64,000 nt of DNA from Solanum dulcamara (Eukaryota; Streptophyta; Magnoliopsida; Solanales; Solanaceae): positions 48,590,935-48,654,934 of the forward strand of contig NC_077247.1 in the NCBI RefSeq assembly GCF_947179165.1. Reading direction: 5' to 3'. Under the pieces are notes generated by a model, which was given only the letters and a program-made list of their open reading frames with translations, searched no databases and had not been told where the DNA came from. The first letter of the stretch is position 1. Every line of letters begins with the position of its first letter. Position numbers and translations under genes: made by a program. Below are positions 12,253-24,895 of the stretch, piece by piece.

Positions 12253-14378
12253 GAGAGAGAGTATCAGTTTTGGTAAATTTAGATATTGTTGAAGGGTATT
12301 ATAGTCCTTCTAAGGAATCTTGAGCAGTTGAGCTCAGTTTTCTTTTCTTGTATATATATATATATTTTTAATTTTACTGGTTCTGTATATAGTTTTGGAA
12401 GTTAATTTTCATTCATCTTCAATATGGCTGTTCTCCATTGATCATTTGATTGTTATGTATTCCTTCCATTTTAATTTATTTATCCGCTCTATTTGGCACA
12501 ATTTTTTTTTAATAAAAAAAATCAATATTAAATGTATTAAAATTAACTCTTGCCCTGTTAAATCTATTACCTGAAAAGTTAAAATTTTAGATTGCTAAAA
12601 AGAAAATTCCTTTTTAAACTTACTAAAAACTAAAGTAATACAAATGAATTGAAAGGAGAAGTGCTAGTTATTGCTCCATTAACTTTATGCTACACTTTTT
12701 GTTTTTAGTTCTTTTTAGAGTTTTTGGCCAAACACATTTTAAAATTAGATCTCAAATTTAAATTACATTTTTAAAATATCTTTTTTTGTACAAAACATCT
12801 TTTAATTATTTGAAAGTTAATAATTTTCATCGTTAGATACTGTTAAAAAACTAAGATATCTTATAAAAATATGTGCAGTTCACGTGACTATCGACAAAAG
12901 TTTTTCTGCATAATTTCATTACCTAAACAAAGAAATTTAATTACCTTAAGAAAAAAATATTAAAAATTTTGGACACTAGTGTGCTTGCTGAAACAAAAAA
13001 TATCTGCTCTTCTTCTCATTTACCAACGAAAAGAAGTCGGAACTTAATTATCTTCACCATTTTCAATGCCAAATTATAATTAGATTTATAATTTTTTTGG
13101 GCAATTTAATATTAAGGTGATCAAAATCTCAATTATGTCCTGCATATAAGTTTCATTCTCCATTACTAGAAATGGAAGTTTCCAAAACATTGCTTCTAGT
13201 ATATTCAATTGAGAAGAAACATATTTCAACAAGTTTTTAATATTAAATAACAGAAAAAATAAATAAAATGTCTGTTAATTAAAAGATTTTGCATAATGGT
13301 AAACTTAATTATCGAAAAAGTTCACGATAATATTTTTGATGTATTTCAAAATAATAAATATGAAGGGATGACTTAATTTTTGTGGATCTGTTAGTTTCAT
13401 GACAATTTCTAGTAGAAGAATGAAAGTTGTTAATTTTTAAATACTTGGAGGATGTTTTCTACTAAGAATGATATTTTAAGAATGTAATCTAAGTTTAAAA
13501 TATAGTTTAAGGATGATTTTGAACAAAAACTCTTCTTTTTATATTCTAAACACTAGTCATAAGAGACCGTGTTAGCACAAGTCCAATATATGTTATTCTT
13601 TTCTCTCGATTTATGTGATTTTAAAAATTATTTTTTTATGTTTTTAAATTTTAAATTGATAATTATTATGATTTATACATTTTATGTCATTTTAATTGAT
13701 ACATGTTATTTACTTTGTTCCATTTTATGTCGCATCAAAATTTTATTTGTCTTTTAAATATTTTAAATTATTAATTATTTTGGTTTATAGTACCTTTTAC
13801 ATAAATTTCAAATAATGTATGTTACTCTCTCTGTCCCAATTTATGTGGCATTGATAAAATTTCAAGAACCATTTAGATTTTAGCAATGTCTTTTAAAATT
13901 TTAAGTTGATAATTATTGTGATTTATTATACTTTTTACATCATTTCAAATAATATATGTTACTTCCTCCGTTCCAATTTAAGTTGCTAATTATCATGATT
14001 TATAGTATTTTTTACATAAAATTTTGAAATTGCTAATCAATGTAATTTATAATATTTCGAACTTAATTTTTTAATATATAATTTATTCCAAAAGAGTAAA
14101 AAAGAAATTAAAATAAAAAATACAAAAATAAATATAAGTAGACACGTTAATGACCAGCTGCCTGCTTCAAACAGCTGAAGCTGGCAGGACAACTGGAAGC
14201 TGCTCAAGTAAATAGCACGATCGAAAGCTGCTGAGTTATTCCCTTATATATAAGTAGTAATATAAAGTTTAAACTTATAATGTTATATGAATGAAACATC
14301 TTAGTTTTAGATGTGTGTGAAGTCCTGGTGTTATTAATAATGTATTTAAAATCATAAAGTTTAAGACTTAATTTTTTA
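12253..14378. other. Intergenic, AT-rich
   Basis: Presumed 3' untranslated sequence of the small gene first, then AT-rich DNA with no supported gene. A head-to-tail array of MITE-like units occupies about 13590-14010. A short GC-rich inverted repeat lies at about 14158-14190. Confidence 0.5.
13590..14010. repeat. Head-to-tail array of MITE-like units
   Basis: Similar units of about 110-145 bp begin near 13595, 13710, 13822 and 13960. Each opens with a variant of CTCCGTTCCAATTTATGTGGC and continues with TTAAATTGATAATTATTATG and TTTATAGTACTTTTTACAT. All units are in the same orientation, unlike ordinary scattered MITEs. No ORF. Confidence 0.6.
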
Positions 14379-14383
14379 GATGA

Positions 14384-16331
14384 TGTCACGACCCGAATTC
14401 GGGTGTGATGGCACTCATCTCAACCCACCGAGACAAGTCAGCCTAAAACTCAACGAAAAGTAAATGCGGAAGTAATTGAGATAAAATAAGGTTTAAATTA
14501 GTCAAAAACAAATAAATAATCTCCAAAATCCCCCAAGACTGGTTGTCACGTATACAAGCCACTAATAAATTACCGAAGTACGAAAGCAAATACAGTCATA
14601 ATGTCTTTGTCACTAGAGTAGGACTAAAACATAATAAAAGAGTAAGAGGTGTCCGCTAGATGGATGTAACAGCTACCTCAACACTCGAAATGATAGCCTC
14701 AGATGTGGTGGAAACACTAGGAGATCAAACAAGTCCGGCCTCACAACCTACACAAGTGTGGAAGCAAGGGGTGAGTACCAAACAACACGGTACTCAGCAA
14801 GTGGATAACTAAAACTAAGCAAAGCTTAATAGATACAAATACTCCTGTCCTCCCAATCGAACCTCCTTAACTACAACCTGCATAAAATCAGCCCAACTCT
14901 ACACTTGTACAATAACAACAGTAATACAGTCCACAAATTCTCCTCAATGAATCATACCAAGTCAAGTTCAACATACACAGAGCAATATAGGGGTAAACAC
15001 AAATTCACAAATATCAACAAAATGCGATGCAATGAAATGATGCATGTCTGTCCTATCGGTACACATCCGCTGAATCACAGTCCGGAACCCATGGGGGACA
15101 TTTCTGTCCATGTAACCTGCCACGGAGCGTGTGGCCCGTCCCCTCAATATATATATCTTGCCACGGAGCGTGTGGCCCGACCCCTTTATTTCATAATACC
15201 TGCCACGGAGCGTGTGGCCCGACCCCTTTGTTCATATTACTTGCCACGGAGCGTGTGGCCCGACCCCTTTTGTTTCATATCATTTTCAGTATCAACACAA
15301 TATGTCAGAACCAGTGCAATCAATTCATGTTCATATAATTCACGATAATAACATGACAACCACAATAATTTTTCCTATCTCACATCAACATAGTCGTTTC
15401 ACATGTCCAAAATCACAATATATCAATTCCACCAATACATGTCATTAGATCACCATTTTATACTCTCATCTCTATTTTTTTTTAAGGTCAATCATATATT
15501 CAATAATCCAGTTCAATTTTCATTACTCCCTAGTATATATGACACGGAAATACAAGCATCTATAAGCTTAAACTGAGGTTTAGAAATTCACTTGCCTTAA
15601 TTAATCAAGCAATTACTCCGGTACTTGAGCCTTTCCTTTTCGTTGGGCCTCCAAATAAGTATAATCTAATCAAATAAATAACCACAATAAGATCTTTGAG
15701 ACTAATAATACCCATATTACTATATGTTTAGCCTAGACCCAAAAACTCACCCATATCTATACTTTATTCCCTAAATCTCAAGCCTAGGGTTAAGTTCCAA
15801 TTTCTCCAAATACATAAAATCTAATGGTGTTCATATAATATAATACACCAAATATTTAATTAGCTATACAAATATGTCAAAACTTAAATTATAATGTGAT
15901 AACCAAAACCAAGTAAAAAAAATAATATGAAGCCCATAGTACCATTAGTCGTGCGTTACTGCACAAAATAAAAGGGTTGCCAAATTGATCCAATCCTATC
16001 ATGCAATGTACAGGGATTTAGTATGTAATTTTTTTGTATTAGCAGTATGCAATTATTACTCATCATTGCAAAATTGTTACATTCTTTATTCTTTACCCCA
16101 CAAATTCAACATAAACAGAAACCATTTTTTTTTTGCACTTTAACATTAGTTTACTTCATAGACAATCCCACTAATCTATATTCAACCTATCTATACTATT
16201 AATGTAACCAAGAAAAATTGACGTAAAAGTATCACCTGACTTCTATTTGTAACGGCGCCGACGAGTAGGTCCTATTGACCTAATTTCTTTTCCTCTTCTT
16301 CTCGTTACATCTGATGGCATTAAGCCATCAG

Positions 16332-16372
<41 letters not shown>

Positions 16373-16647
16373 TTATTTATTTATTTTCAAACTAATTATG
16401 TATTAACAATGACAACCCTACTTACCTATTTTGTTAAATATAAGAAAAGTGGTATAGAATTTTAATTAAATTAATTATTTAGCCCATCAATTAAATTAAT
16501 TATTTAAAAACACCCCTCAATAAATAACCGTAGTTATTGAATAGTCCAAATTTATAATTTATTATTATTATTATTTTTTTTTTTTGGAGAGAGTATTTTA
16601 TGGAAGAGAAATGACTCATTCTCAAAATGACCAAACGGGTCATTACA
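14384..16647 (-). repeat. 3' LTR (left copy) of the complete element
   Basis: 2264 bp, starting TGTCACGACC and ending GGTCATTACA. It holds the four-copy hairpin repeat at 15118-15270 and a perfect ATCTGATGGC/GCCATCAGAT inverted repeat next to a (TA)n run near 16310-16370. The 147-codon plus-strand ORF at 14905-15348 runs through the tandem repeat and is not considered a gene. Confidence 0.93.
15118..15270. repeat. Four-copy GC-rich tandem repeat in LTR (left copy)
   Basis: Four units about 41 bp apart, each beginning TGCCACGGAGCGTGTGGCCC. Within each unit GCCAC and GTGGC can pair as a small stem around GGAGCGT. GC content is far above the surrounding DNA. The identical array recurs at 21243-21395 in the other LTR. 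Confidence 0.9.
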
Positions 16648-19600
16648 TTATCCACCACTAAAAATCATGTTCGTCCTCGAACATAAAGAAGGAGAAAAGA
16701 GAATATTCAACGTTACCAAAAGCCTGAGTTATAATCCTCAAAAGTCAGTTTTCATTCCTTCAAGTGAGCTCCTCATTAAGACTATTACATCAAGATCAAC
16801 TTCTAACAACTGAACTTTCGAATAAAACTTTAGCAAATCTATAAATTAGGGATAATTTAGACGTCACAGATTAACCCATTAACCAAACCTTAATCAAAAC
16901 CCTCTAAACCTCATCATAACCATCAGGACAATCTTTCATCACATAACCACGAGAAAATTCTAGACTAATACCGGCTACAACCAGAAGTGAACCTGAATCA
17001 ATCACCACACTCATAATGCACAGACTATCACAGATTTTGTTAAGATTCCATTCTCACTACCAAATCTTCCCACGAGCTTAAGCTATACAAATCTGATCTT
17101 TAGGCATTAGGTACTCATTACTGGAGAATATGATTTATCTAACCCAAAGAATGAAATGATTGAATACCCTCCTAGCGATCGATACACCCAAGCATACAAA
17201 ACTTCTAATAACACTATCGAAAATGGTAGATCAGTAGTTGTGATTGTAAACAACCCTTAAGAGCGGTAACACTAGACCCATTGGCCCCCTACATTCTACC
17301 ATACCTAGCCAGAATGAGACCCCGATGAGAGTTGAATTTTAAGACTGTCAGACAACTGTAAGTATTCATGGTAGCTCTTCTACAAATTCTTATAAAAAGA
17401 ATTGTGCATGTAAATTCACACTATTATACTTCAACAATCCCTAACAACACCAAATCTATCACAACTGAAATACCCAAGTTTGTAAAAGCATCCTACCCTA
17501 CCAAAAGGGTATCGCAGGATCGATACACCGATCAACCACTAGGGATCCATCCACTGAAGTAAAAACACATGTGGGCATAGACAGCAAATCATACTTCAAC
17601 TCATGTCCGAAATAAAACAGATAGTTACATAAGAATGTACGAAATCAAGATCGAATAACACAAGATACTTCTCTCATAGTGCTTATATCAAACATTTTCA
17701 TTCATCTGACTCCATCACTTTGATGTTTTTGCTACCCACAATAGACTAGTCTGTTCCCCAAACCAAAACTTAGAGAAATTCTTGGTCACCTGAATAATTC
17801 TATATACTATGAGCACATAGCCTCCATTTACCCTCTAGTGTCTATGTAACGCATAACAATAGTTCGTATAACCCACCAACAGAGTAGTATCAATGCAATT
17901 CTATATCCTTAATAACCATGAAGAACTATATCCCATCTTGTAGTGCATCCATAAGTCACCTACCATAATTTGAGAGTCTAACCTTACATAAAATACATAA
18001 TCTTCGACACCTCACTATTTTTCATTCAAACCAAAACCAAACCTTCAGAAAATTCATTGTTACATCCCTCATAAGTCTGTGTCGAACCAATCGACATTGT
18101 ATAGTCATATCTGAAAACAAGAGCAAAAATTCGTATAATCTTCAACTTTGAACTAAAGATCTACACATGGTGTCTTATTTCTTATCATTTCTTAGATGTT
18201 TCCCATGAAGCAAATTCCAAATACCTTGAACTATTTAATATACCAGACTCTTATTCTTTTTGCTAACTCATTTACCACCTTATTCTTTTGAATCAAAACT
18301 TTAAGTGAAGCCCTTTCTTAGGCCTTTTAATGATCAAAAGCAATAAACTCTGCAATCCAAACCCTGCACAAGTTCTTTCAACTGCTCAATACCCCATGTG
18401 ATCGATCAATTTTCATCTTGCCAATCTATACTTTGATGAAACCTACCGCCATAATGTAGTCTTAAAATGAACAACTTGAATTTCAAATTTCATCAATGTA
18501 ACCCAATCTTATTATTTATCAATATTAGCTCATACATTGAAGGATTTTATGAATTCACGTATCTTAGCTATCATTGATCACCTCTCCATTGATCTTATTG
18601 TATCCTTCATTAAAATTTAATTATATCAGTTACCAAACTCGAAACCACAAAAGAACTTATTACCACACTCGAGTCAAATGCCTATAAAGTTATTTCTCAA
18701 ATCTTATCCAATAATCATTAACCCATATGAATAACACATAACACTGCCACCATAAACAAAGCAAAATAAACAAAACCACATCTCACTAAATTTAATTCTT
18801 CACTCTCTCTGAAGATACATTCGGCCCTTACAACCAGAGTAAATATAATTGTTCTCGCCTTGTTTCAAAGGCTAAATTATATTTCACTAATTATTTTCAT
18901 TTATGAATCTAGATTCTTTCAATTCTATTCGAGCGGTGTCTCAACACATTCTACGACTTTTCATACAACCACGCCACTCACCAAATAGTAAAAAAATCAC
19001 AATTTAGATACCTGCAAGTCATTATTATCATATCGAATCTATTTAACCCAAAATTCTTAAAGTATGGTTATGTCATGATCATAATCCATCACAAATTCTT
19101 ATTACCGTTATGATCAATAACCATTGCTATCATCTCGAAGTCAACCTTCTCAATCGATAAGACACCTTAAACCCAGTTATACCAACCAACTCCAATGGAA
19201 TAACCCAATTTTATGCGCACTCTCACTAAAATTCTTAATTGCCTTCACACAAGTATACTCACTGCTACTTTCTTTATCCATAAGTTTATCATTCTGATAT
19301 CGATCCACTCCCTTGGAGTTTACGGTTAAATTACAAGTCCTCACTTAGAATTCTCGGGATACACTTCACAACCTAAACGCATTAATCATACCAAAATCCA
19401 CCACTAAGATCTTTCTTATAAACAATGCTTAGCCCAAGTATCCGAAGTAACCAACTAGTTGGTTTTTTTTTTTCAAATGTGAATGCAACATCAAATCTCA
19501 TCATATGGGAAGATGATACAACTGATAACTCCTTAAGTAGTTAGTAATCACACTTGATAATCGATGTATTTATTTTTATATACCAATAGTACCACACCGT

Positions 19601-20508
19601 GAAAGTTTGATAGATCCACCACTAGAATACATCATGCCCACTGTAAAGATCATACCTAGATAGTCTACATCTTCCTAAACATTACGTAACTATCATATAT
19701 TACCAACGCATTTCAGTTTCCAGTCAAAATAGATACCACTCTTCAATAGGTAAGGTCAATAGCAGAAGCAACACAATCCATAACCCTAACTAAATAATCA
19801 CAAGTACCACGGTAGTAGACTTATAATAACCCTTCCTGAAAAACATCCACCCTATCAAACCGCTGTAGAGATTCTGATCTTGATTAACGCAAATCATCCT
19901 CATCACACACTATGTAACTCATTCTTTCACGACGAACTTCACAGTCTGTAGTCTCGAGGGCACAGTGCTCACAAAATAGTCATTCCCCTAACTATACCAT
20001 TCTCAAATGTAGAACCACTTCAAACATCGAGTAAGCTAAATAAGCATCATTCTCGATTCTTAACCACTATCTAGAAATATAAGACTCATATAATCCTTCA
20101 TACCATTGTTCCTCTTCTTATACCATATCCTCAAATTACATTATTGAACCATAACCTTACTTACTCTTTTAAAATCATCGTGCATTACAAATCTCACCAT
20201 ACACCCTTTCCATAAGTTTATTACTTCCACCTCCAAATTAGACCTAGACCACCCGATGACCTTTCAACTACACGCACATAAAATCAGGCTAGAGTCACCA
20301 CTATATGTGAGAGAACAGAGTAAGGCAATAGAAAATAGATCGGATCAAGGATGCACGATAGAGAATCAAAAGGTGAAGATATTTCCTAAAAGTCTTCATA
20401 GCCTCTCGAAGATAAGTACAGACGTCTCCGTACCGATCCTCAAGACTCTACTTAGACGCGGCTTGTATACACGTGAGACCTATGAACCTTGGGCTCTGAT
20501 ACCATCTA
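16648..20508 (-). other. Non-coding internal region of the complete LTR element
   Basis: 3.86 kb without gag or pol. The longest ORFs (17368-17562 and one near 20256) have no recognisable similarity. The plus strand is strikingly G-poor and rich in A, C and T. The minus-strand sequence just before the 3' LTR reads AGTGGTGGATAA, a plausible polypurine primer. The leader near 20443-20472 resembles that of the element at 1-7271. Confidence 0.75.
20493..20504 (-). other. Primer-binding site (initiator Met tRNA)
   Basis: The minus strand reads TGGTATCAGAGC, four bases from the LTR end at 20509, the same spacing as in the left-hand element. Confidence 0.92.
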
Positions 20509-22456
20509 TGTCACGACCCGAATTCGGGTGTGATGGCACTCATCTCAACCCACCGAGACAAGTCAGCCTAAAACTCAACGAAAAGTAAATGCGGAAGTAA
20601 TTGAGATAAAATAAGGTTTAAATTAGTCAAAAACAAATAAATAATCTCCAAAATCCCCCAAGACTGGTTGTCACGTATACAAGCCACTAATAAATTACCG
20701 AAGTACGAAAGCAAATACAGTCATAATGTCTTTGTCACTAGAGTAGGACTAAAACATAATAAAAGAGTAAGAGGTGTCCGCTAGATGGATGTAACAGCTA
20801 CCTCAACACTCGAAATGATAGCCTCAGATGTGGTGGAAACACTAGGAGATCAAACAAGTCCGGCCTCACAACCTACACAAGTGTGGAAGCAAGGGGTGAG
20901 TACCAAACAACACGGTACTCAGCAAGTGGATAACTAAAACTAAGCAAAGCTTAATAGATACAAATACTCCTGTCCTCCCAATCGAACCTCCTTAACTACA
21001 ACCTGCATAAAATCAGCCCAACTCTACACTTGTACAATAACAACAGTAATACAGTCCACAAATTCTCCTCAATGAATCATACCAAGTCAAGTTCAACATA
21101 CACAGAGCAATATAGGGGTAAACACAAATTCACAAATATCAACAAAATGCGATGCAATGAAATGATGCATGTCTGTCCTATCGGTACACATCCGCTGAAT
21201 CACAGTCCGGAACCCATGGGGGACATTTCTGTCCATGTAACCTGCCACGGAGCGTGTGGCCCGTCCCCTCAATATATATATCTTGCCACGGAGCGTGTGG
21301 CCCGACCCCTTTATTTCATAATACCTGCCACGGAGCGTGTGGCCCGACCCCTTTGTTCATATTACTTGCCACGGAGCGTGTGGCCCGACCCCTTTTGTTT
21401 CATATCATTTTCAGTATCAACACAATATGTCAGAACCAGTGCAATCAATTCATGTTCATATAATTCACGATAATAACATGACAACCACAATAATTTTTCC
21501 TATCTCACATCAACATAGTCGTTTCACATGTCCAAAATCACAATATATCAATTCCACCAATACATGTCATTAGATCACCATTTTATACTCTCATCTCTAT
21601 TTTTTTTTAAGGTCAATCATATATTCAATAATCCAGTTCAATTTTCATTACTCCCTAGTATATATGACACGGAAATACAAGCATCTATAAGCTTAAACTG
21701 AGGTTTAGAAATTCACTTGCCTTAATTAATCAAGCAATTACTCCGGTACTTGAGCCTTTCCTTTTCGTTGGGCCTCCAAATAAGTATAATCTAATCAAAT
21801 AAATAACCACAATAAGATCTTTGAGACTAATAATACCCATATTACTATATGTTTAGCCTAGACCCAAAAACTCACCCATATCTATACTTTATTCCCTAAA
21901 TCTCAAGCCTAGGGTTAAGTTCCAATTTCTCCAAATACATAAAATCTAATGGTGTTCATATAATATAATACACCAAATATTTAATTAGCTATACAAATAT
22001 GTCAAAACTTAAATTATAATGTGATAACCAAAACCAAGTAAAAAAAATAATATGAAGCCCATAGTACCATTAGTCGTGCGTTACTGCACAAAATAAAAGG
22101 GTTGCCAAATTGATCCAATCCTATCATGCAATGTACAGGGATTTAGTATGTAATTTTTTTGTATTAGCAGTATGCAATTATTACTCATCATTGCAAAATT
22201 GTTACATTCTTTATTCTTTACCCCACAAATTCAACATAAACAGAAACCATTTTTTTTTTGCACTTTAACATTAGTTTACTTCATAGACAATCCCACTAAT
22301 CTATATTCAACCTATCTATACTATTAATGTAACCAAGAAAAATTGACGTAAAAGTATCACCTGACTTCTATTTGTAACGGCGCCGACGAGTAGGTCCTAT
22401 TGACCTAATTTCTTTTCCTCTTCTTCTCGTTACATCTGATGGCATTAAGCCATCAG

Positions 22457-22503
<47 letters not shown>

Positions 22504-22778
22504 TTATTTATTTATTTTCAAACTAATTATGTATTAACAATGACAACCCTACTTACCTATTTTGTTAAATATAAGAAAAGTGGTATAGAATTTTAATTAA
22601 ATTAATTATTTAGCCCATCAATTAAATTAATTATTTAAAAACACCCCTCAATAAATAACCGTAGTTATTGAATAGTCCAAATTTATAATTTATTATTATT
22701 ATTATTTTTTTTTTTTGGAGAGAGTATTTTATGGAAGAGAAATGACTCATTCTCAAAATGACCAAACGGGTCATTACA
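20509..22778 (-). repeat. 5' LTR (right copy) of the complete element
   Basis: 2270 bp, near-identical to the left LTR at a constant offset of 6125 bases until the TA run, after which the offset is 6131. Contains the second copy of the four-unit hairpin repeat (21243-21395). As the 5' LTR it should hold the element's promoter, read on the minus strand. Confidence 0.93.
21243..21395. repeat. Four-copy GC-rich tandem repeat in LTR (right copy)
   Basis: Same array as at 15118-15270, with the same number of units and the same unit variants, consistent with both LTRs being copied from one template. Confidence 0.9.
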
Positions 22779-22783
22779 GATGA

Positions 22784-24184
22784 TTACTCAACTAGTTATA
22801 ATTCACTTAAATTTATTCACAAACTCAACTATTATACTAGTTGATTTTTCTATTTAATTTTTCATTATGTATTCTCTTATTTTCTTGTATTTCTATCTAC
22901 TTGGGTCATTCATATTTTTTCCTCATGGTACAAGGAAAATAAAGACTGAATTTTTATGTATGTAATAAGTATGCAACTGTGAATAATTGCGATGCTTAAT
23001 ACTTTCTCCGTTCATTTTTATCTATTATGTCTATTAAGAAAATAATTATTGATATAAGTATTTTCATACTATCCCTATTAATTGATGTTTTGAAAAATGA
23101 TTTGGAGAATAATATTTAATGCTAAGAGGAAAACATGAAAATAAAATAATTATTTTTTCTTCCCATGTCAAAAATGACAAATAAAAATAAAAATTTATTT
23201 TAAGAATAAATAACAAATAAAAATGAATGGAGGGAGTCTTTAATTTATCACTATATTCATATGAGAGACACATACTATTAATTGGGAAAGAAAAAACTTT
23301 AGAAGTGGCAAATTTCGAAAAAATGTGTTAGATATAAATTGTTGCAAAGAGCCGATTCATCTTACAGTTAGCTAGTGGTAAACTTTACCACAAATCAATG
23401 ATATTTCCTTCGTGCCAATTATCATTGCCTTGGAGACACTGTTGGTGAAATACCATGAGAGGACGAAGAAAAAGCTTCGAAGGTAATAATATTATAGAAA
23501 TATATTCATATAATTGTTACTCTATGAAAAATATTATAATAAAATATGAATGCTATATATATATATATATATATATATTGGGTCTGTAATGTTAATATTT
23601 TAAGAAAAAATGGCATAGCATGGCAATTAATAGATTAAATTCAATAAATAACTCACTTTTATTATCTTGACAAAGAAAAAGTATTTTTATATTAATTTTG
23701 TTATTTAATAACCAAGTTTTGTATTCATTAAATTGTGAAATCACTTTTTCCTTTTTTTTTCTCTGTTTTTTCAAGACACGCAACTTTTTTTTGATTTCTT
23801 CTTAATTGCTTGAAAATGATAAATTTTTTTTAGTGCTTATTTTTATTTGTCAACTGAATTAAAGGTTTTCCCCTTTTTGGTTTCCCTTTTTCTCTCAATT
23901 CTTATGTATCCTCATCTCTATTTCTCTTTCACTACTTATTTTACTTGTTTATGCAAATATGATATAACTATATGCTTATCCATTCTTCTCTTCTTAAATT
24001 TCTCTTTTATATATTATCTTGCAACATTTTCTTACCCTTAAAATTGTAAGGTTCGTGATTTATGGAATTGAAGTTTTTTCAACTTTTAATAATTAATTAA
24101 TTAATATATTTATGACAATTTTGTAAAATATTGAATTTTGTTAATTGAAGTTGATAATGAATATTAATTTTGTCTCAAATAAAT
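22784..24184. other. Intergenic, AT-rich
   Basis: No supported gene. Contains a MITE at about 23002-23240 and a (TA)n run at about 23556-23579. The short ORFs here have no coding character. Confidence 0.5.
23002..23240. mobile_element. MITE with CTCCGTTCATTTTTAT ends
   Basis: Left end reads CTTTCTCCGTTCATTTTTAT and right end finishes ATAAAAATGAATGGAGGGAG, which are inverted copies of one another with few mismatches. About 240 bp, no ORF. Size and ends suit a Stowaway/Tourist-size element, but the target duplication is unclear. Confidence 0.6.
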
Positions 24185-24630
24185 AATAAATGTATATGAA
24201 TTTGTTAATGAATACAAAAAAACGCATATAACAATATAAAATTATCTAATTTTGTTAATGAATTTCATTGATTGCATTTCAAAATATGAATTCAAACATA
24301 TGTATACCAATTTATTAGATGAATACACACCAATGTATATCAATGAATGCCAATCTCGATTTTTATCAAATGTATACAAATTTGTTATGTGAATACGGAT
24401 TATGGATACCAATTTTGATTTAAACAAACACATATATATTTGTTAGATGAATACGGACCAATGTATGCATATGTAAAATTAGAAAGATATTAATACAAAT
24501 AATTGTATAGCAATTTATTAATGAACACGGACGAATGTATCCAATACAAATATATATCAATATATTAGATAAATACGGATCAATGTATACCAATACAAAT
24601 AAAGGTATACAGTTTTGTTAAGTGAATATA
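24185..24630. repeat. Degenerate tandem repeat, about 40-bp period
   Basis: Repeated diverged phrases of the form AATTTGTTAGATGAATACGG followed by ACCAATGTATACCAATA, at least eight times. Strongly AT-rich. The minus-strand 63-codon ORF here is a by-product of the repeat. Confidence 0.55.
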
Positions 24631-24895
24631 AGTTGAGTTTCTCACCATAAAATCTAGCAAACTGTTGGGGAAAATAATCCCTTTGAAGGAAGAATAGTCA
24701 TAATACTAATTTTAAGGAGAGATATAATTGTAAATAATCTTTTGCTAATTTTAAGGAGAAATGATCTGATTTGGAAGAGATATGGTATTAAATATCTTTA
24801 CTATTTTTAAGAAAAATATTTTTAAAAAGATGATATTAAATATCTTTTACTGTTTTTAAGAAAAATAATTTGAGGAACGATGGGTGAGATTAATC

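Larger units (their letters stand above)
14384..22778 (-). mobile_element. Complete non-autonomous large-LTR retrotransposon (8.4 kb)
   Basis: Two LTRs (14384-16647 and 20509-22778) flank a 3.86-kb internal region. A perfect 5-bp duplication, gatga, lies at 14379-14383 and 22779-22783. The initiator-Met primer site at 20493-20504 shows that it runs on the minus strand, with the right LTR as its 5' LTR. No ORF of retroelement type exists on either strand of the internal region, so it must have been mobilised by proteins supplied in trans. The LTRs differ in length by 6 bp in a TA microsatellite and I noticed no other difference, so insertion is recent. LTR termini, primer spacing and leader resemble the element at 1-7271, a possible autonomous relative. 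Confidence 0.93.

Noticed and set aside
15118..15270. Regularly spaced repeats resembling a CRISPR array
   Set aside because: Four units within an LTR of a plant retrotransposon, with similar rather than unique spacers and no cas genes.
14905..15348. 147-codon ORF present identically in both LTRs (also at 21030-21473)
   Set aside because: It is antisense to the element, runs through a GC-rich tandem repeat and has no family similarity. Identity between copies follows from LTR duplication, not selection.
20256..20588. 110-codon ORF crossing the primer site and LTR border
   Set aside because: It spans the element's leader and LTR start on the wrong strand, which is incompatible with a gag gene.
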